This document shows positions 16,916-25,552 of a DNA stretch of 33,654 bases, piece after piece. The stretch comes from Paenibacillus dendritiformis (GTDB lineage Bacteria; Bacillota; Bacilli; Paenibacillales; Paenibacillaceae): assembly GCF_015845845.1 (NCBI RefSeq), contig NZ_LDIG01000143.1, forward strand, positions 1 to 33,654. The letters are read 5' to 3'. The notes beneath the pieces were generated by a model. It was not told where the DNA came from. It saw only the letters and a program-made list of their open reading frames with translations, and did not search any database. A program made the translations under genes and the position numbers. Every line of letters begins with the position of its first letter. The first letter of the stretch is position 1.

Positions 16916-18001
16916 ATGTCCAAGCAAAAGGCAGTGCCGAAGGACACGATTCCCGTGCGCCGGGGCGAAGAGCTGAATGTGGCCGCGCTTGACGCGTATT
17001 TACGGGAGCATCTCGACATTCCGGACGGCGCTTCGATCGAGATCGAGCAGTTCGGGGCGGGACATTCGAACTTGACCTATCTGATTCGCGCCGGAGACTG
17101 GGAGGCGGTCGTGCGCCGGCCTCCGCTCGGCCCGGTGGCGCCGAAGGCGCATAACATGGAGCGCGAGTTCACGCTGCTGAAGCGGCTCCATCCTTTGTTC
17201 CCGCTTGCTCCCCGTCCGTATCTGTACTGCGGGAATTCTTCGGTGATCGGCAGTCCGTTTTTTGTGATGGAGAGACGGCATGGAATCATTCTGGATCGGG
17301 AATTTCCCCCGCATGTGGAATATACGCCCGCGCTGGGCAGGGAGATCTCCGCAACGATGGTGTCGACACTCGCGCAGCTCCATGAAGTGCCCTATGAAGA
17401 GGCGAATCTGCGGGCGATCAGCCAACCGGAAGGCTTCATGCGCCGTCAGGTCCAGGGCTGGATCGAACGCTATGAACGCGCCAAGACGGAGGAGATTCGG
17501 GAGGCGGAGCGGCTCCAGAAGCGGCTGATCGATACGCTGCCCGCTTCGCAGGCCCCGGCCGTCATCCATTATGATTACAAGCTGAACAATGTGATGTTCT
17601 CCCGCAGCCAACCGAGCGAGATGACCGGCGTGTTCGACTGGGAGATGGCGACGGTCGGCGATCCGATGGCCGATGTCGGCGCGGCGCTCAGCTATTGGTT
17701 CGAGCGGGACGATCCGCCGGAGCTGCTGCGCGGATTGGGGCATCCGCCGTTGACGGTGCAGCCGGGCTTCATGACGAGGGATGAATTCCTTGAAGCCTAT
17801 GCGGCCAGGAGCGGACGCGATGTGTCCGGGATGTCGTATTATTTGACGTTTGCTTACTTCAAGCTGGCCGTCATATGTCAGCAGATCTATTACCGCTGGA
17901 AAAAAGGACAGACGAACGATGAGCGGTTTGCCCGCTTCGATGAGACCGTCCGGGCGCTGATAGCGCATGCTTGGCGGCAGACGGAACGGAGGCAGATCTA
18001 A
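16916..18001 (+). CDS. APH-type phosphotransferase (acyl-CoA-linked kinase, LvaA/ACAD10-11 kinase-like)
   Basis: Kinase-fold protein of 361 aa from the ATG at 16916, with AAGGGGG about 12 bases upstream, a long but acceptable spacing. N-lobe: FGAGHSNLTYLI nucleotide loop, then AVVRRPPLGPVAPKAHNMEREF. C-lobe: catalytic loop HYDYKLNNVMF with His218 and Asp220, and metal-binding GVFDWEMATVGDPMADVGAAL. Although the fold is that of aminoglycoside phosphotransferases, the RRPPxGxxxPxAHxMxRE pattern belongs to the kinase domain fused to the dehydrogenase in ACAD10/11 and to stand-alone relatives such as LvaA. There it phosphorylates the 4-hydroxyl of an acyl-CoA. Antibiotic resistance is therefore unlikely. 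No separate LvaB-like partner gene is present. Confidence 0.87.
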   Translation: MSKQKAVPKDTIPVRRGEELNVAALDAYLREHLDIPDGASIEIEQFGAGHSNLTYLIRAGDWEAVVRRPPLGPVAPKAHNMEREFTLLKRLHPLFPLAPRPYLYCGNSSVIGSPFFVMERRHGIILDREFPPHVEYTPALGREISATMVSTLAQLHEVPYEEANLRAISQPEGFMRRQVQGWIERYERAKTEEIREAERLQKRLIDTLPASQAPAVIHYDYKLNNVMFSRSQPSEMTGVFDWEMATVGDPMADVGAALSYWFERDDPPELLRGLGHPPLTVQPGFMTRDEFLEAYAARSGRDVSGMSYYLTFAYFKLAVICQQIYYRWKKGQTNDERFARFDETVRALIAHAWRQTERRQI

Positions 18002-18063
18002 GCGCTGACTATATATCCGTTCCGAGCATTTGACCATTCGTATGCCTGAGGAGGAGATGTTGG

Positions 18064-19776
18064 GTGACACGTGCCCATTTTGCGTATTGGCCTGCACGCA
18101 TGCCGGTAACGCTCGCGGTGCCGGACACGACGCTGAGCGACAATTTGGAAGTGACCGCCCGCCGCTACCCGGACCGGACGGCGATTGTGTATTATGATCA
18201 GGTCATCACCTACCGAACGTTGAGAGACGAGGTCAACCGCATGGCCGCTTACTTACTGCATCTGGGCGTTCACAAAGGCGACCGCGTGCTGATCTACATG
18301 CAGAACAGTCCCCAATTCATCATTTCCTATTATGCGATTTTGCGGTGCGGCGGCATCGTCGTGCCGATCAATCCGATGAATCTGACGGAGGAGCTCTCTT
18401 TCTATATTAAAGACGGCAGCGTCAAGATCGGCCTGGTCAGCCAGGAGCTGTATCCGCGCATCGAGCCGCTGCTGGGAACGAGCTGTCTGGAACGCATTAT
18501 TCTCGCTGCATATTCCGACTACTGCCCGAATCCAGGCGCGGATGCCCCGGACTTCGTCAAAGCGCCTCGGATTGAGCCGGCCTCCCTTCAAGTCATCCCG
18601 TGGGCGGAAGCGATGGGAGCCGCCATCGGAGCGCGGCCGGTCCCGGAGACGGCAGGGAGCGATCTGGCGGTCTTGCCGTACACATCCGGGACGACCGGCC
18701 AGCCGAAAGGCTGCATGCATACCCATAAATCGGTGCAGGCGAACGTGATTGCGACGGCCTTCTGGGGAGCGCTGACGCCGGAATCGATCGTGCTGTCCAC
18801 GCTTCCTTTATTTCATGTGACCGGTATGGTTCACGGCATGCACACGCCTATTTATATGGGGGCCGCCATCGTCATGATGACGCGGTGGGATCGCAATACG
18901 GCCGCGCGGCTCATCGAGGCCCGCAAGTGCACGCACTGGACCGGAATCAGCACGATGATTATTGATTTTCTGGCCAATCCCGAGCTTCCGCGATACGATC
19001 TGAGTTCGCTGATCGCCATTACCGGAGGCGGAGCGGGGCTGCCGGAGGCGGTCGGCGAGAAGCTGCATCAGGCCACGGGCATCCGGTTCGTGGAAGGCTA
19101 CGGCCTGTCGGAGACGATGGCGCAGACGCATTTCAATCCGCTCGATCGCCCGAAGCTGCAATGTCTCGGCATTCCGTCCTTTGACGTGGACGCGCGCATC
19201 ATTGACCCGGTCACGCTGGAAGAGAAGGGCCCGCGCGAAGAAGGGGAGATCATCCTGAATGGCCCGCAATTATTTCAAGGCTACTGGAACAACCCGTCGG
19301 AAACGAAAAACGCTTTCGTCGAGATAGACGGCAAACCGTTTCTCCGCTCCGGAGATATCGGCTACTGCGACGAGGAAGGCTACTTCTTCATCGTCGACCG
19401 GGTGAAGCGCATGATTAACGCTTCCGGCTTCAAGGTGTGGCCGACTGAAGTGGAGTCGATTCTGTATAAGCATCCGGCGATAAAGGAAGCCTGCGTCATC
19501 GGGGTGCCGGACAAGAGAAAGGGCGAGGAGATCAAGGCCTACGTCGTCCTGCAGGAAGACAAGCGCGGCACGGTGGAGGCGGAGGAGATTATTCGCTGGG
19601 CGCAGCAGCATATGGCCGCCTATAAATATCCGCGGCTGGTCGAATTCGTCGCTTCGCTTCCGGTGACCGGCAGCGGGAAAATATTGTGGCGCAGGCTGCA
19701 GGAGGAGGCTTGGGACCAAGCGAAGCGGGAAGACTCTGCCCTGGCCGAGAATAGTGCGCCGCCAGACTTGCTATGA
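18064..19776 (+). CDS. AMP-forming acyl-CoA synthetase
   Basis: Adenylate-forming ligase of 570 aa that activates a carboxylic acid with ATP and CoA. GTG start with GAGGAGGAGA upstream. Motifs: P-loop LPYTSGTTGQPKGCMHTH, A5 region EGYGLSETMAQTHFNP, A7 RSGDIGYCDEEGYFFI, A8 hinge DRVKRMINASGFKVWPTEVE, and the catalytic Lys in TGSGKILWRRLQEE. Length is slightly above the usual 510-550, with a loose C-terminal tail. It follows the kinase gene by 62 bp and precedes the TetR gene by 13 bp. In this setting it most likely supplies the CoA ester that the SDR, kinase and dehydrogenase act on. The chain length of the acid is unknown. Confidence 0.9.
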   Translation: MTRAHFAYWPARMPVTLAVPDTTLSDNLEVTARRYPDRTAIVYYDQVITYRTLRDEVNRMAAYLLHLGVHKGDRVLIYMQNSPQFIISYYAILRCGGIVVPINPMNLTEELSFYIKDGSVKIGLVSQELYPRIEPLLGTSCLERIILAAYSDYCPNPGADAPDFVKAPRIEPASLQVIPWAEAMGAAIGARPVPETAGSDLAVLPYTSGTTGQPKGCMHTHKSVQANVIATAFWGALTPESIVLSTLPLFHVTGMVHGMHTPIYMGAAIVMMTRWDRNTAARLIEARKCTHWTGISTMIIDFLANPELPRYDLSSLIAITGGGAGLPEAVGEKLHQATGIRFVEGYGLSETMAQTHFNPLDRPKLQCLGIPSFDVDARIIDPVTLEEKGPREEGEIILNGPQLFQGYWNNPSETKNAFVEIDGKPFLRSGDIGYCDEEGYFFIVDRVKRMINASGFKVWPTEVESILYKHPAIKEACVIGVPDKRKGEEIKAYVVLQEDKRGTVEAEEIIRWAQQHMAAYKYPRLVEFVASLPVTGSGKILWRRLQEEAWDQAKREDSALAENSAPPDLL

Positions 19777-19789
19777 GGGGAGATCAGGC

Positions 19790-20365
19790 TTGGAGCCGTC
19801 CATGAAAGAGAAGATTATGAAGCATAGCATAGCGCTTTTTGAAGCGAAAGGGTTCAGCGAAGCCTCGATCCAGGATATTGTCGACACGCTGGGCGTGACC
19901 AAGGGGACCTTCTATTACTACTTCGCGAGCAAGGAGCAACTGCTGACGCAGATTCATCTGCAGTATATTGATTACATGCTGGAGGAGCAGCGGCGCATCA
20001 TCGAGCAGCCCGATCGAACCTGGCGGGAGAAGCTGTCCGGGATCATCCTCATGATGATTCGGGCGATCGAAGGCCAGGGCGGCAGCGCGCGCATCTTTTT
20101 CCGTGAACTTCTTCATATTGCGGGCGACAACCTCGCCGCTATCAAACAGAAGCGGGATCGGTTCCGGTTGAATGTGCAGTCTGTCATCGAGCGGGGAATG
20201 GTGAGCGGCGAGTTCCGCAATGATCTGCCGGCAGACATGATGGCGTTCAGCATCCTCGGCGCCTGCAACTGGTGCTATACATGGTTCAAGCCCGACGGTC
20301 CGTTATCCGATGCCGAGGTGGCCGCTGTCTACACCGAGACGTTCCTGAACGGGATGAGCAAGTAA
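19790..20365 (+). CDS. TetR-family regulator of the acyl-CoA operon
   Basis: Regulator of 191 aa. The TTG at 19790 has AGGGGAG nine bases upstream; the later ATG at 19802 lacks a site and the earlier in-frame start lies inside the ligase gene. The N-terminal helix-turn-helix is clear: MKHSIALFEAKGF, IQDIVDTLGVTKGTFYYYFASKEQLL. The C-terminal ligand domain (about 55-190) resembles regulators of fatty-acid breakdown genes, with GILMMIRAIEG-like helices. As last gene of the operon it probably represses its own promoter at 14671-14690 and is released by an acyl-CoA. Both points are inference. Confidence 0.88.
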   Translation: MEPSMKEKIMKHSIALFEAKGFSEASIQDIVDTLGVTKGTFYYYFASKEQLLTQIHLQYIDYMLEEQRRIIEQPDRTWREKLSGIILMMIRAIEGQGGSARIFFRELLHIAGDNLAAIKQKRDRFRLNVQSVIERGMVSGEFRNDLPADMMAFSILGACNWCYTWFKPDGPLSDAEVAAVYTETFLNGMSK

Positions 20366-20391
20366 GAGAACACGCAAGCCGCTAGAAGAAC

Positions 20392-20438
20392 AGAGCCGCA
20401 GGGAGGGACATAATCCTTACTCCTCGCGGCTCTCTTTT
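20392..20438. terminator. Terminator between two convergent TetR genes
   Basis: AGAGCCGC (20392-20399) pairs with GCGGCTCT (20426-20433), followed on the plus strand by CTTTTG. It ends the acyl-CoA operon and perhaps the opposing TetR transcript. Confidence 0.65.
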
Positions 20439-20472
20439 GCATATCATCGCGTACATCGATCTCTAATCGAGT

Positions 20473-21114
20473 CTACCTGTCCTCCATAAGATGCAGATTG
20501 GCGCTCCCCGCTTGCTCTTCCTTCGACCGCCCGGATGGATAGGCATAATGGTAGATCGCTTCCAATTGCTTCGCCATATATTCGGGCGAATAAGGCGTGT
20601 CTTGCTCCAGCCAGTTCACCAAGACTCCCAGATGAGCGAACAGAACGTAGTGGCTCACAATCTCTTTGTTCAAGCCGTTCACGGCGCGCGGCGTCAGCTT
20701 CAACGCTTCAAAGGCCTGGCTGAATTGCCGGTATAACATCTCCATGAAGCGATTGTTAAAATAAGTTCTCGCGTTGTCTCCGAACATGGTTTTGTAAAAA
20801 TCGCGGTGAAGACGGAAATGGGAGAACAAGCGGATGACTTGCTTTTCCGGGTACTTTTGGGCTGCGCTCCGCTCCTCGTCTTCGGTCGGCCCGACCGCCT
20901 TGGCGAGCTCCTCCAGCATGTCGTCCACGCTTCGTTCGAAGAGATCGTATTTGTCTTGATAATGCAAATAGAATGTCCCTCGATTAATGTCCGCCCGTTC
21001 GGCAATATCCTGCACCGTGATCGCCCCGAACTCCTTTTCGTTCATCAATTCGATTAATGCGCGTCTGATTTTTCTTTTCGTTCTTTTGACTCGCCGATCC
21101 GTCGTGTTGGACAT
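20473..21114 (-). CDS. TetR/AcrR-family regulator divergent from rph
   Basis: Regulator of 213 aa from the ATG at 21114; a TTG directly before it is an alternative start. AAGGTG lies seven bases upstream of the ATG. The N-terminal DNA-binding domain reads KIRRALIELMNEKEFGAITV then QDIAERADINRGTFYLHYQDKYDLFE. The C-terminal part (about 75-195) matches the TetR C-terminal domain seen in proteins with an early IRLFSHFRLHRDFYKTMFG helix. It faces the rifamycin phosphotransferase gene across about 210 bp that holds a perfect palindrome, so control of rph is plausible. It is unlike the TetR at 19790, so the two are not a simple duplication. Confidence 0.88.
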   Translation of the reverse strand: MSNTTDRRVKRTKRKIRRALIELMNEKEFGAITVQDIAERADINRGTFYLHYQDKYDLFERSVDDMLEELAKAVGPTEDEERSAAQKYPEKQVIRLFSHFRLHRDFYKTMFGDNARTYFNNRFMEMLYRQFSQAFEALKLTPRAVNGLNKEIVSHYVLFAHLGVLVNWLEQDTPYSPEYMAKQLEAIYHYAYPSGRSKEEQAGSANLHLMEDR

Positions 21115-21208
21115 CAAGCTTCACCTTCTTATTTACAAATTATTTACACAAAAATCAACAATCTTGCTGCATGTGTACGGTAATGAACAGATGAGAGCGA
21201 ACTGCGCA

Positions 21209-21236
21209 TTGAACAAATAACAAGACTTGGTAAAAT
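21209..21236 (+). promoter_or_regulatory. Probable rph promoter
   Basis: TTGAAC (21209-21214), a 16-bp spacer, TAAAAT (21231-21236). The expected transcription start coincides with the palindrome at 21243, which leaves a leader of about 85 bases. Confidence 0.5.
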
Positions 21237-21242
21237 TATAAA

Positions 21243-21256
21243 CATCCAATTGGATG
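21243..21256 (+). promoter_or_regulatory. Perfect palindrome, operator candidate for rph
   Basis: CATCCAATTGGATG is a perfect 14-bp palindrome just after the predicted -10 box. A second smaller repeat ACTAG-TG-CTAGT lies at 21279-21290. Binding by the divergent TetR protein would block rph transcription. It does not resemble the rifamycin-associated element described in actinomycetes. Confidence 0.5.
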
Positions 21257-21327
21257 ATTTTCAACAATATGTTCATTTACTAGTGCTAGTGGCTAATTTA
21301 ACCTTTTTTAAGGAGTTGAGGCCATTG

Positions 21328-23982
21328 ATGTATTGGGTCAATTTGGACAGCGTGAATCGGACCCATCTGCCGCTCGTGGGCGGCAAGGGAGCCAATCTGG
21401 GAGAATTGCGGCAAGCCGGATTTCCCGTTCCTCCGGGATTCTGCGTTACGACCTCCGCTTATGATGCGGTCGTGGGACAATCGGCTCGGATGGGCTCTTT
21501 CTACGAAGAGCTCGGCCTCTTGAATGTTCAGGCTAACGAGCAGGTCCGGCGCCTAAGCCGGCGCATGCAGCAGCATATCAGCGGCTTGCCAATTCCGGAT
21601 GAGCTGATCGAAGATATTCTCGGCGCGTGGAGAGAGATGGGCGACAATCCTGCCGCTGCCGTTCGTTCCAGCGCGACGGCGGAGGATTTGCCGACAGCTT
21701 CCTTTGCCGGGCAGCAGGACACCCTCTTGAATGTCCGAGGGGAGCGGCAGCTATTCGATGCCATCCGTCAATGCTGGGCCTCTCTCTTTTCGGAACGGGC
21801 CATTGCCTACCGGATCAAGAACGGGTTCGATCATCGTTCCGTCCGGCTGGCCGTCGTCGTCCAGCGCCTGGTCATCCCTGACGTGTCGGGGGTGATGTTC
21901 ACCGCCGATCCGATAACGGGGAACCGAAGCATTATCTCGATTGACGCCAGCTTCGGGCTGGGGGAAGCGCTCGTGTCGGGGCTCGTCAATCCTGATCTGT
22001 ACCAGGTCAGGCAGGGCGAGATCGTGAAGAAACAGATCTCATGCAAGAAGTCGGCTGTCTATGCGCTTGCTGAAGGCGGCACAGCCGTGGAAGAACTGCC
22101 TGAACCGAAGCAGAAGGAGCAGGCGCTGTCCGATGAGGAGATCATGATTTTGGCCCGAATGGGGGAACGGATTCAAGCGCATTACGGGGCGGAGCAGGAT
22201 ATTGAATGGTGCCTGTCCGGCGGACAGTTTTATATTGTTCAGGCCAGACCGATCACTTCCCTTTTTCCGATACCGAAGGCGTCAAGCGATGGGCTGCATG
22301 TTTATTTCTCGTTCGGCCACATCCAGATGATGACGGATGCGATGTCGCCCGCCGGAATTTCGGTCTGGAAGATGACGAGAGAATTCGCCGCCGCCGGGGA
22401 GGAACGCGCGGTAGCGCTGGTAGAAGCCGGCGGCAGACTGTTCATGGATGCCACGCGTTCGCTGCAGGCCGGCTTGGCCCGGAAGGTGACGCTGCAGATG
22501 ATGGGCAAGATGGACCCCCTGATAGCCAGCGCGGCCAGACAAATCCTGGACCGTTTTCCGGTCACAGAAGAATCCTCTGCCGGTTGGGAGGGACTGGAAG
22601 AGATGCTCCCCCGGCTTGCGACGCAGGTGCTCAAGGATATGCTGGAGGGAGAGGGCCAAGCGGCCTACACGGAGGTCGAGGACGGAGCGGATCGCCTTGT
22701 GGACATATGCCGGCAGCGGTTGGACGAATGCGGCGGAGCCGATAAAATTACGTATATTCATCAAAACTACGAATCTTTGGCGCGCTATTTGATGGGCGAG
22801 AGCTTTCACTACATGGTCGCAGCCATGGTGGCCCAGCATCTGCTCGAGCTGCTGGCGAAATGGTGGCGCTTCGACGGCGGCGAGCTAATCACGTTGAACA
22901 AGTCCCTGCCGTTCAATGTCACGAGCGAGATGGGATTGGAGCTGGGGGATGTGGCGGATATCGCCCGTCCTTACCCGGAGTTGATCGCGTATTTGAGGAA
23001 CGCGGGCGAGGACGGATTTATGGAGGGGCTGGACGGCATTGCCGGAGGCCCGGAATTCAAGGCGGCCTTCGCGCAGTGGCTCGAACGATACGGCGTGCGC
23101 TGTCCGGGCGAGATTGACATCATGAGGACGCGTTGGTCGGAACGGCCTTATATGCTGATCCCCTCGATTGTGGGTCATCTGGACAGCGTCAAGCACGGAG
23201 AGCACCGCGAACGCTTCCGCCAAGGAGAGCAGGAAGCAGAGAGGGCCGCCGAACGCATTCTGACCCAAGTCCGCAGCCTGGAAGACGGAGCGTTCAAGGA
23301 ACGGATCGTGTCCCGGCTGATTACCGTCTACCGCAGCTTCATGGGCTTGCGGGAGCATCACAAATTCGTGCTGGTCCGCCATTTGGCCTTGTATCGGAAA
23401 GCGGTGCTTGAGCTGGGCGATGACCTCGCGGCACGGGGCGTCCTGCGCGAACGGAACGATATTTTCTTCTTGAGCTTCCCGGAAATGAAGGAAATTATAA
23501 CCGGCACCTTCGAAGAAGAAGTACCGTCGCTGATCGCGGCCCGCCAGGAGAGCTTCAAGCACTATCAGCGGCTGCAGCCGCCGCGCGTCTTCACGAGCGA
23601 AGGGGAGATTATCGAGGCCAGACTGGACGGCGGCGATGCGCCGGAAGGCGCCCTGATTGGACTTCCGGTCTCTCCCGGCGTCGTCGAAGGCCGGGCGAGA
23701 ATCGTGCTTGATCCGAGCACGGCTTCGCTGAAGGAAGGCGAGATTTTGGTGGCGCCGTTCACCGATCCGGGCTGGACGCCGCTGTTCCAGCAAGCGAGGG
23801 GGCTCATCACCGAGATTGGGGGTATGATGACGCACGGCTCGGTCGTCGCCCGCGAGTATGGCATTCCCGCCATCGTCGGGGTCGAGCGCGCGACGAAGCT
23901 GATCCGTGACGGCGAACTGCTTCGCCTGGACGGCACGACAGGACATGTGATCGTGCTGGAAGAAGCGCATAGCATGGTGTGA
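21328..23982 (+). CDS. rph: Rifamycin-inactivating phosphotransferase (Rph)
   Basis: Enzyme of 884 aa from ATG 21328, with AAGGAG before it; the open frame reaches back to 21250 but lacks a ribosome site there. Rph transfers the beta-phosphate of ATP to rifamycins through a swivelling phospho-His domain. N-terminal ATP-grasp: LVGGKGANLGEL, AVRSSATAEDLPTASFAGQQ, FTADPITGNR, FGLGEALVSGLVNPD, DIEWCL and VQARPIT. Middle domain starts near VYFSFGHIQMMTDAMSPAGI, as in Bacillus Rph/YvkC. The C-terminal His domain holds GGMMTHGSVVAREYGIPA with His836. This order, with the His at the extreme C-terminus and no PEP-binding barrel, separates it from PEP synthase. Close Bacillota relatives are often annotated only as PEP synthase-like; rifamycin activity is inferred. 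Confidence 0.87.
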   Translation: MYWVNLDSVNRTHLPLVGGKGANLGELRQAGFPVPPGFCVTTSAYDAVVGQSARMGSFYEELGLLNVQANEQVRRLSRRMQQHISGLPIPDELIEDILGAWREMGDNPAAAVRSSATAEDLPTASFAGQQDTLLNVRGERQLFDAIRQCWASLFSERAIAYRIKNGFDHRSVRLAVVVQRLVIPDVSGVMFTADPITGNRSIISIDASFGLGEALVSGLVNPDLYQVRQGEIVKKQISCKKSAVYALAEGGTAVEELPEPKQKEQALSDEEIMILARMGERIQAHYGAEQDIEWCLSGGQFYIVQARPITSLFPIPKASSDGLHVYFSFGHIQMMTDAMSPAGISVWKMTREFAAAGEERAVALVEAGGRLFMDATRSLQAGLARKVTLQMMGKMDPLIASAARQILDRFPVTEESSAGWEGLEEMLPRLATQVLKDMLEGEGQAAYTEVEDGADRLVDICRQRLDECGGADKITYIHQNYESLARYLMGESFHYMVAAMVAQHLLELLAKWWRFDGGELITLNKSLPFNVTSEMGLELGDVADIARPYPELIAYLRNAGEDGFMEGLDGIAGGPEFKAAFAQWLERYGVRCPGEIDIMRTRWSERPYMLIPSIVGHLDSVKHGEHRERFRQGEQEAERAAERILTQVRSLEDGAFKERIVSRLITVYRSFMGLREHHKFVLVRHLALYRKAVLELGDDLAARGVLRERNDIFFLSFPEMKEIITGTFEEEVPSLIAARQESFKHYQRLQPPRVFTSEGEIIEARLDGGDAPEGALIGLPVSPGVVEGRARIVLDPSTASLKEGEILVAPFTDPGWTPLFQQARGLITEIGGMMTHGSVVAREYGIPAIVGVERATKLIRDGELLRLDGTTGHVIVLEEAHSMV

Positions 23983-24008
23983 CCATCTTATGAATATAAC
24001 CAGGGAAG

Positions 24009-24052
24009 GAACCGCGTTTTGCCGGAAAAAGGCAGAGCGCGGTTCTTTGTTT
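24009..24052 (+). terminator. Rho-independent terminator after rph
   Basis: GAACCGCG (24009-24016) and CGCGGTTC (24038-24045) are perfect arms with an inner TGCC/GGCA stem, followed by TTTGTTT. Confidence 0.8.
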
Positions 24053-24094
24053 CTCCGCGGAAATATGCCAATATAGTCCTAAGGGGATGAGTGA

Positions 24095-25552
24095 ATGTTC
24101 AACGATTTCAAGCTCGTAGATGGACGTCCCGCTTCCGTTCAAGTGAAGGACTATATCAAAGAGTTGATATATAAAGGAATTTTGCGCGCCGATCAGAAGC
24201 TCCCTTCGACCCGCGAGTTCGCCTCTTTATGGCAATTGAGCCGCAACACGGTCATGACGGCGTACCGGGAGCTGGAGGACGAAGGACTGATTCATTCCGT
24301 GGCGGGCAAAGGCAGCTATGTGGCGCAAGAGGTCGTGCCGGCCGTGGACGGCGCGCGGCTGGATTGGAAGGATAGGGTCGGGGCATGCGCGCGCACGGCC
24401 GAGGAGCTCGATCTGATGAAGCATGGCGTTCGCTGGGAGGAGGGGATGATTTCGTTCACGAGCATTGCCCCGGACGAGAAGCTGTTCGATCTGGACAATG
24501 TGAAGCGGGCCTTTCTCGATCGGATGTCGCTCGAAGGCGAGATTTTGCTGAACTACGGCTATGCGAAAGGCTACAAGCCGTTAATCGACTGCCTGCTGCG
24601 GTACATGGAGACGAAGGGCGTGGATCTATCCGGCAAAGATTTGCTGGTGACGAACGGCTTTACCGAAGGGCTCGATCTAGTCCTCTCGGCCCTCCGCAAG
24701 CCGCACGGGCGCGTGCTGTGCGAGAATCCGACCCATCATACGGCGATCAAGCTGTTCAAGATGCACGGCCTGGAGATCACCGGAATCGCCATGCAGGAGG
24801 ACGGACTCCAACTGGAGGATCTGGAGCGGGAATTGGCCCGACAGTCCTTCGACCTGGCTTATCTCATTCCGTCCTATCATAATCCGACCGGCATCGTCAT
24901 GTCCCCGGAGAAGCGGATGGAGGCCTTGCGCCTGTTCGGCGATTACCATATCCCGGTGATCGAGGATGGCTTCAACGAGGAGCTGCGCTATTCCGGCTCG
25001 CACGTCGCCCCGATGATTGCCTGCGGCGGCAGCGGGAACAACGTAGTCTACATCGGCAGCTATTCGAAGGTGCTGTTCCCGGGGATTCGCGTAGGCTGGG
25101 TGCTGGCGGATCGGGAGCTCGTCGATTATTTGGAGAGCATGAAGCGGGCGCGGAGCATTCATACGTCTACGCTGGATCAGGCGATTTTATATCAATACTT
25201 GCATAACGGAAATTTCGAAAAGTATATCAAGCGGGCCCGAAACGCTTACAAGCGCAAATATGAACTGGCCGTGAAATGGTGCCGGGAGCATATTCCGTTC
25301 GCCAGGCTGAGCGGCGACGGAGGACTGCACTTATTCATTGAACTGCACGAATCATTGGCCGCGCGCGATGTGCTCGGCGCGTGCGTGCGGCAAGGCGTTG
25401 TCTTTACGCCGGGCGATATTTTCCATACCGACGGCTCCGGCGCCAATACGTTCCGGCTCGGCTTCTCGCGCGTCTCGGAAGGGGAATTGGAGGCAGGCAT
25501 CGCGACGATAGGCAGGACGGTCAGGCAGCTCATGAGGGAGGTAACGAGATGA
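24095..25552 (+). CDS. MocR/GabR-type PLP-dependent regulator, probable ddl regulator (DdlR-like)
   Basis: Fusion of a GntR winged helix and an aminotransferase-like domain, 485 aa. The N-terminal part (about 8-75) has VQVKDYIKELIYKGI and LPSTREFASLWQLSRNTVMTAYRELEDEGLI. The fold type I domain (about 115-480) has YGYAKGYKPLIDCLLRYM, PSYHNPTGIVMS, and Lys325 in GSYSKVLFPGIRVGW as the PLP-binding residue, followed by the conserved Arg. ATG start with AAGGGG eight bases upstream. The stop overlaps ddl by ATGA, so regulator and ligase are translationally linked. In Brevibacillus a related protein, DdlR, controls a D-Ala-D-Ala ligase gene; the tight linkage here supports the same job. Sensing of D-alanine-type amino compounds via PLP is inference. 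Confidence 0.9.
   Translation: MFNDFKLVDGRPASVQVKDYIKELIYKGILRADQKLPSTREFASLWQLSRNTVMTAYRELEDEGLIHSVAGKGSYVAQEVVPAVDGARLDWKDRVGACARTAEELDLMKHGVRWEEGMISFTSIAPDEKLFDLDNVKRAFLDRMSLEGEILLNYGYAKGYKPLIDCLLRYMETKGVDLSGKDLLVTNGFTEGLDLVLSALRKPHGRVLCENPTHHTAIKLFKMHGLEITGIAMQEDGLQLEDLERELARQSFDLAYLIPSYHNPTGIVMSPEKRMEALRLFGDYHIPVIEDGFNEELRYSGSHVAPMIACGGSGNNVVYIGSYSKVLFPGIRVGWVLADRELVDYLESMKRARSIHTSTLDQAILYQYLHNGNFEKYIKRARNAYKRKYELAVKWCREHIPFARLSGDGGLHLFIELHESLAARDVLGACVRQGVVFTPGDIFHTDGSGANTFRLGFSRVSEGELEAGIATIGRTVRQLMREVTR

Noticed and set aside
16916..18001. Aminoglycoside resistance kinase
   Set aside because: Only the fold is shared; the RRPPLGPVAPKAHNMERE pattern and operon partners indicate an acyl-CoA-linked kinase.
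17000..18097. Minus-strand open frame of 365 codons opposite the kinase gene
   Set aside because: Low-complexity Arg/His-rich product, fully covered by the APH-type kinase on the other strand.
21328..23982. PEP synthase or pyruvate phosphate dikinase
   Set aside because: The phospho-His domain is at the extreme C-terminus and no PEP-binding barrel follows; the middle region matches Rph.
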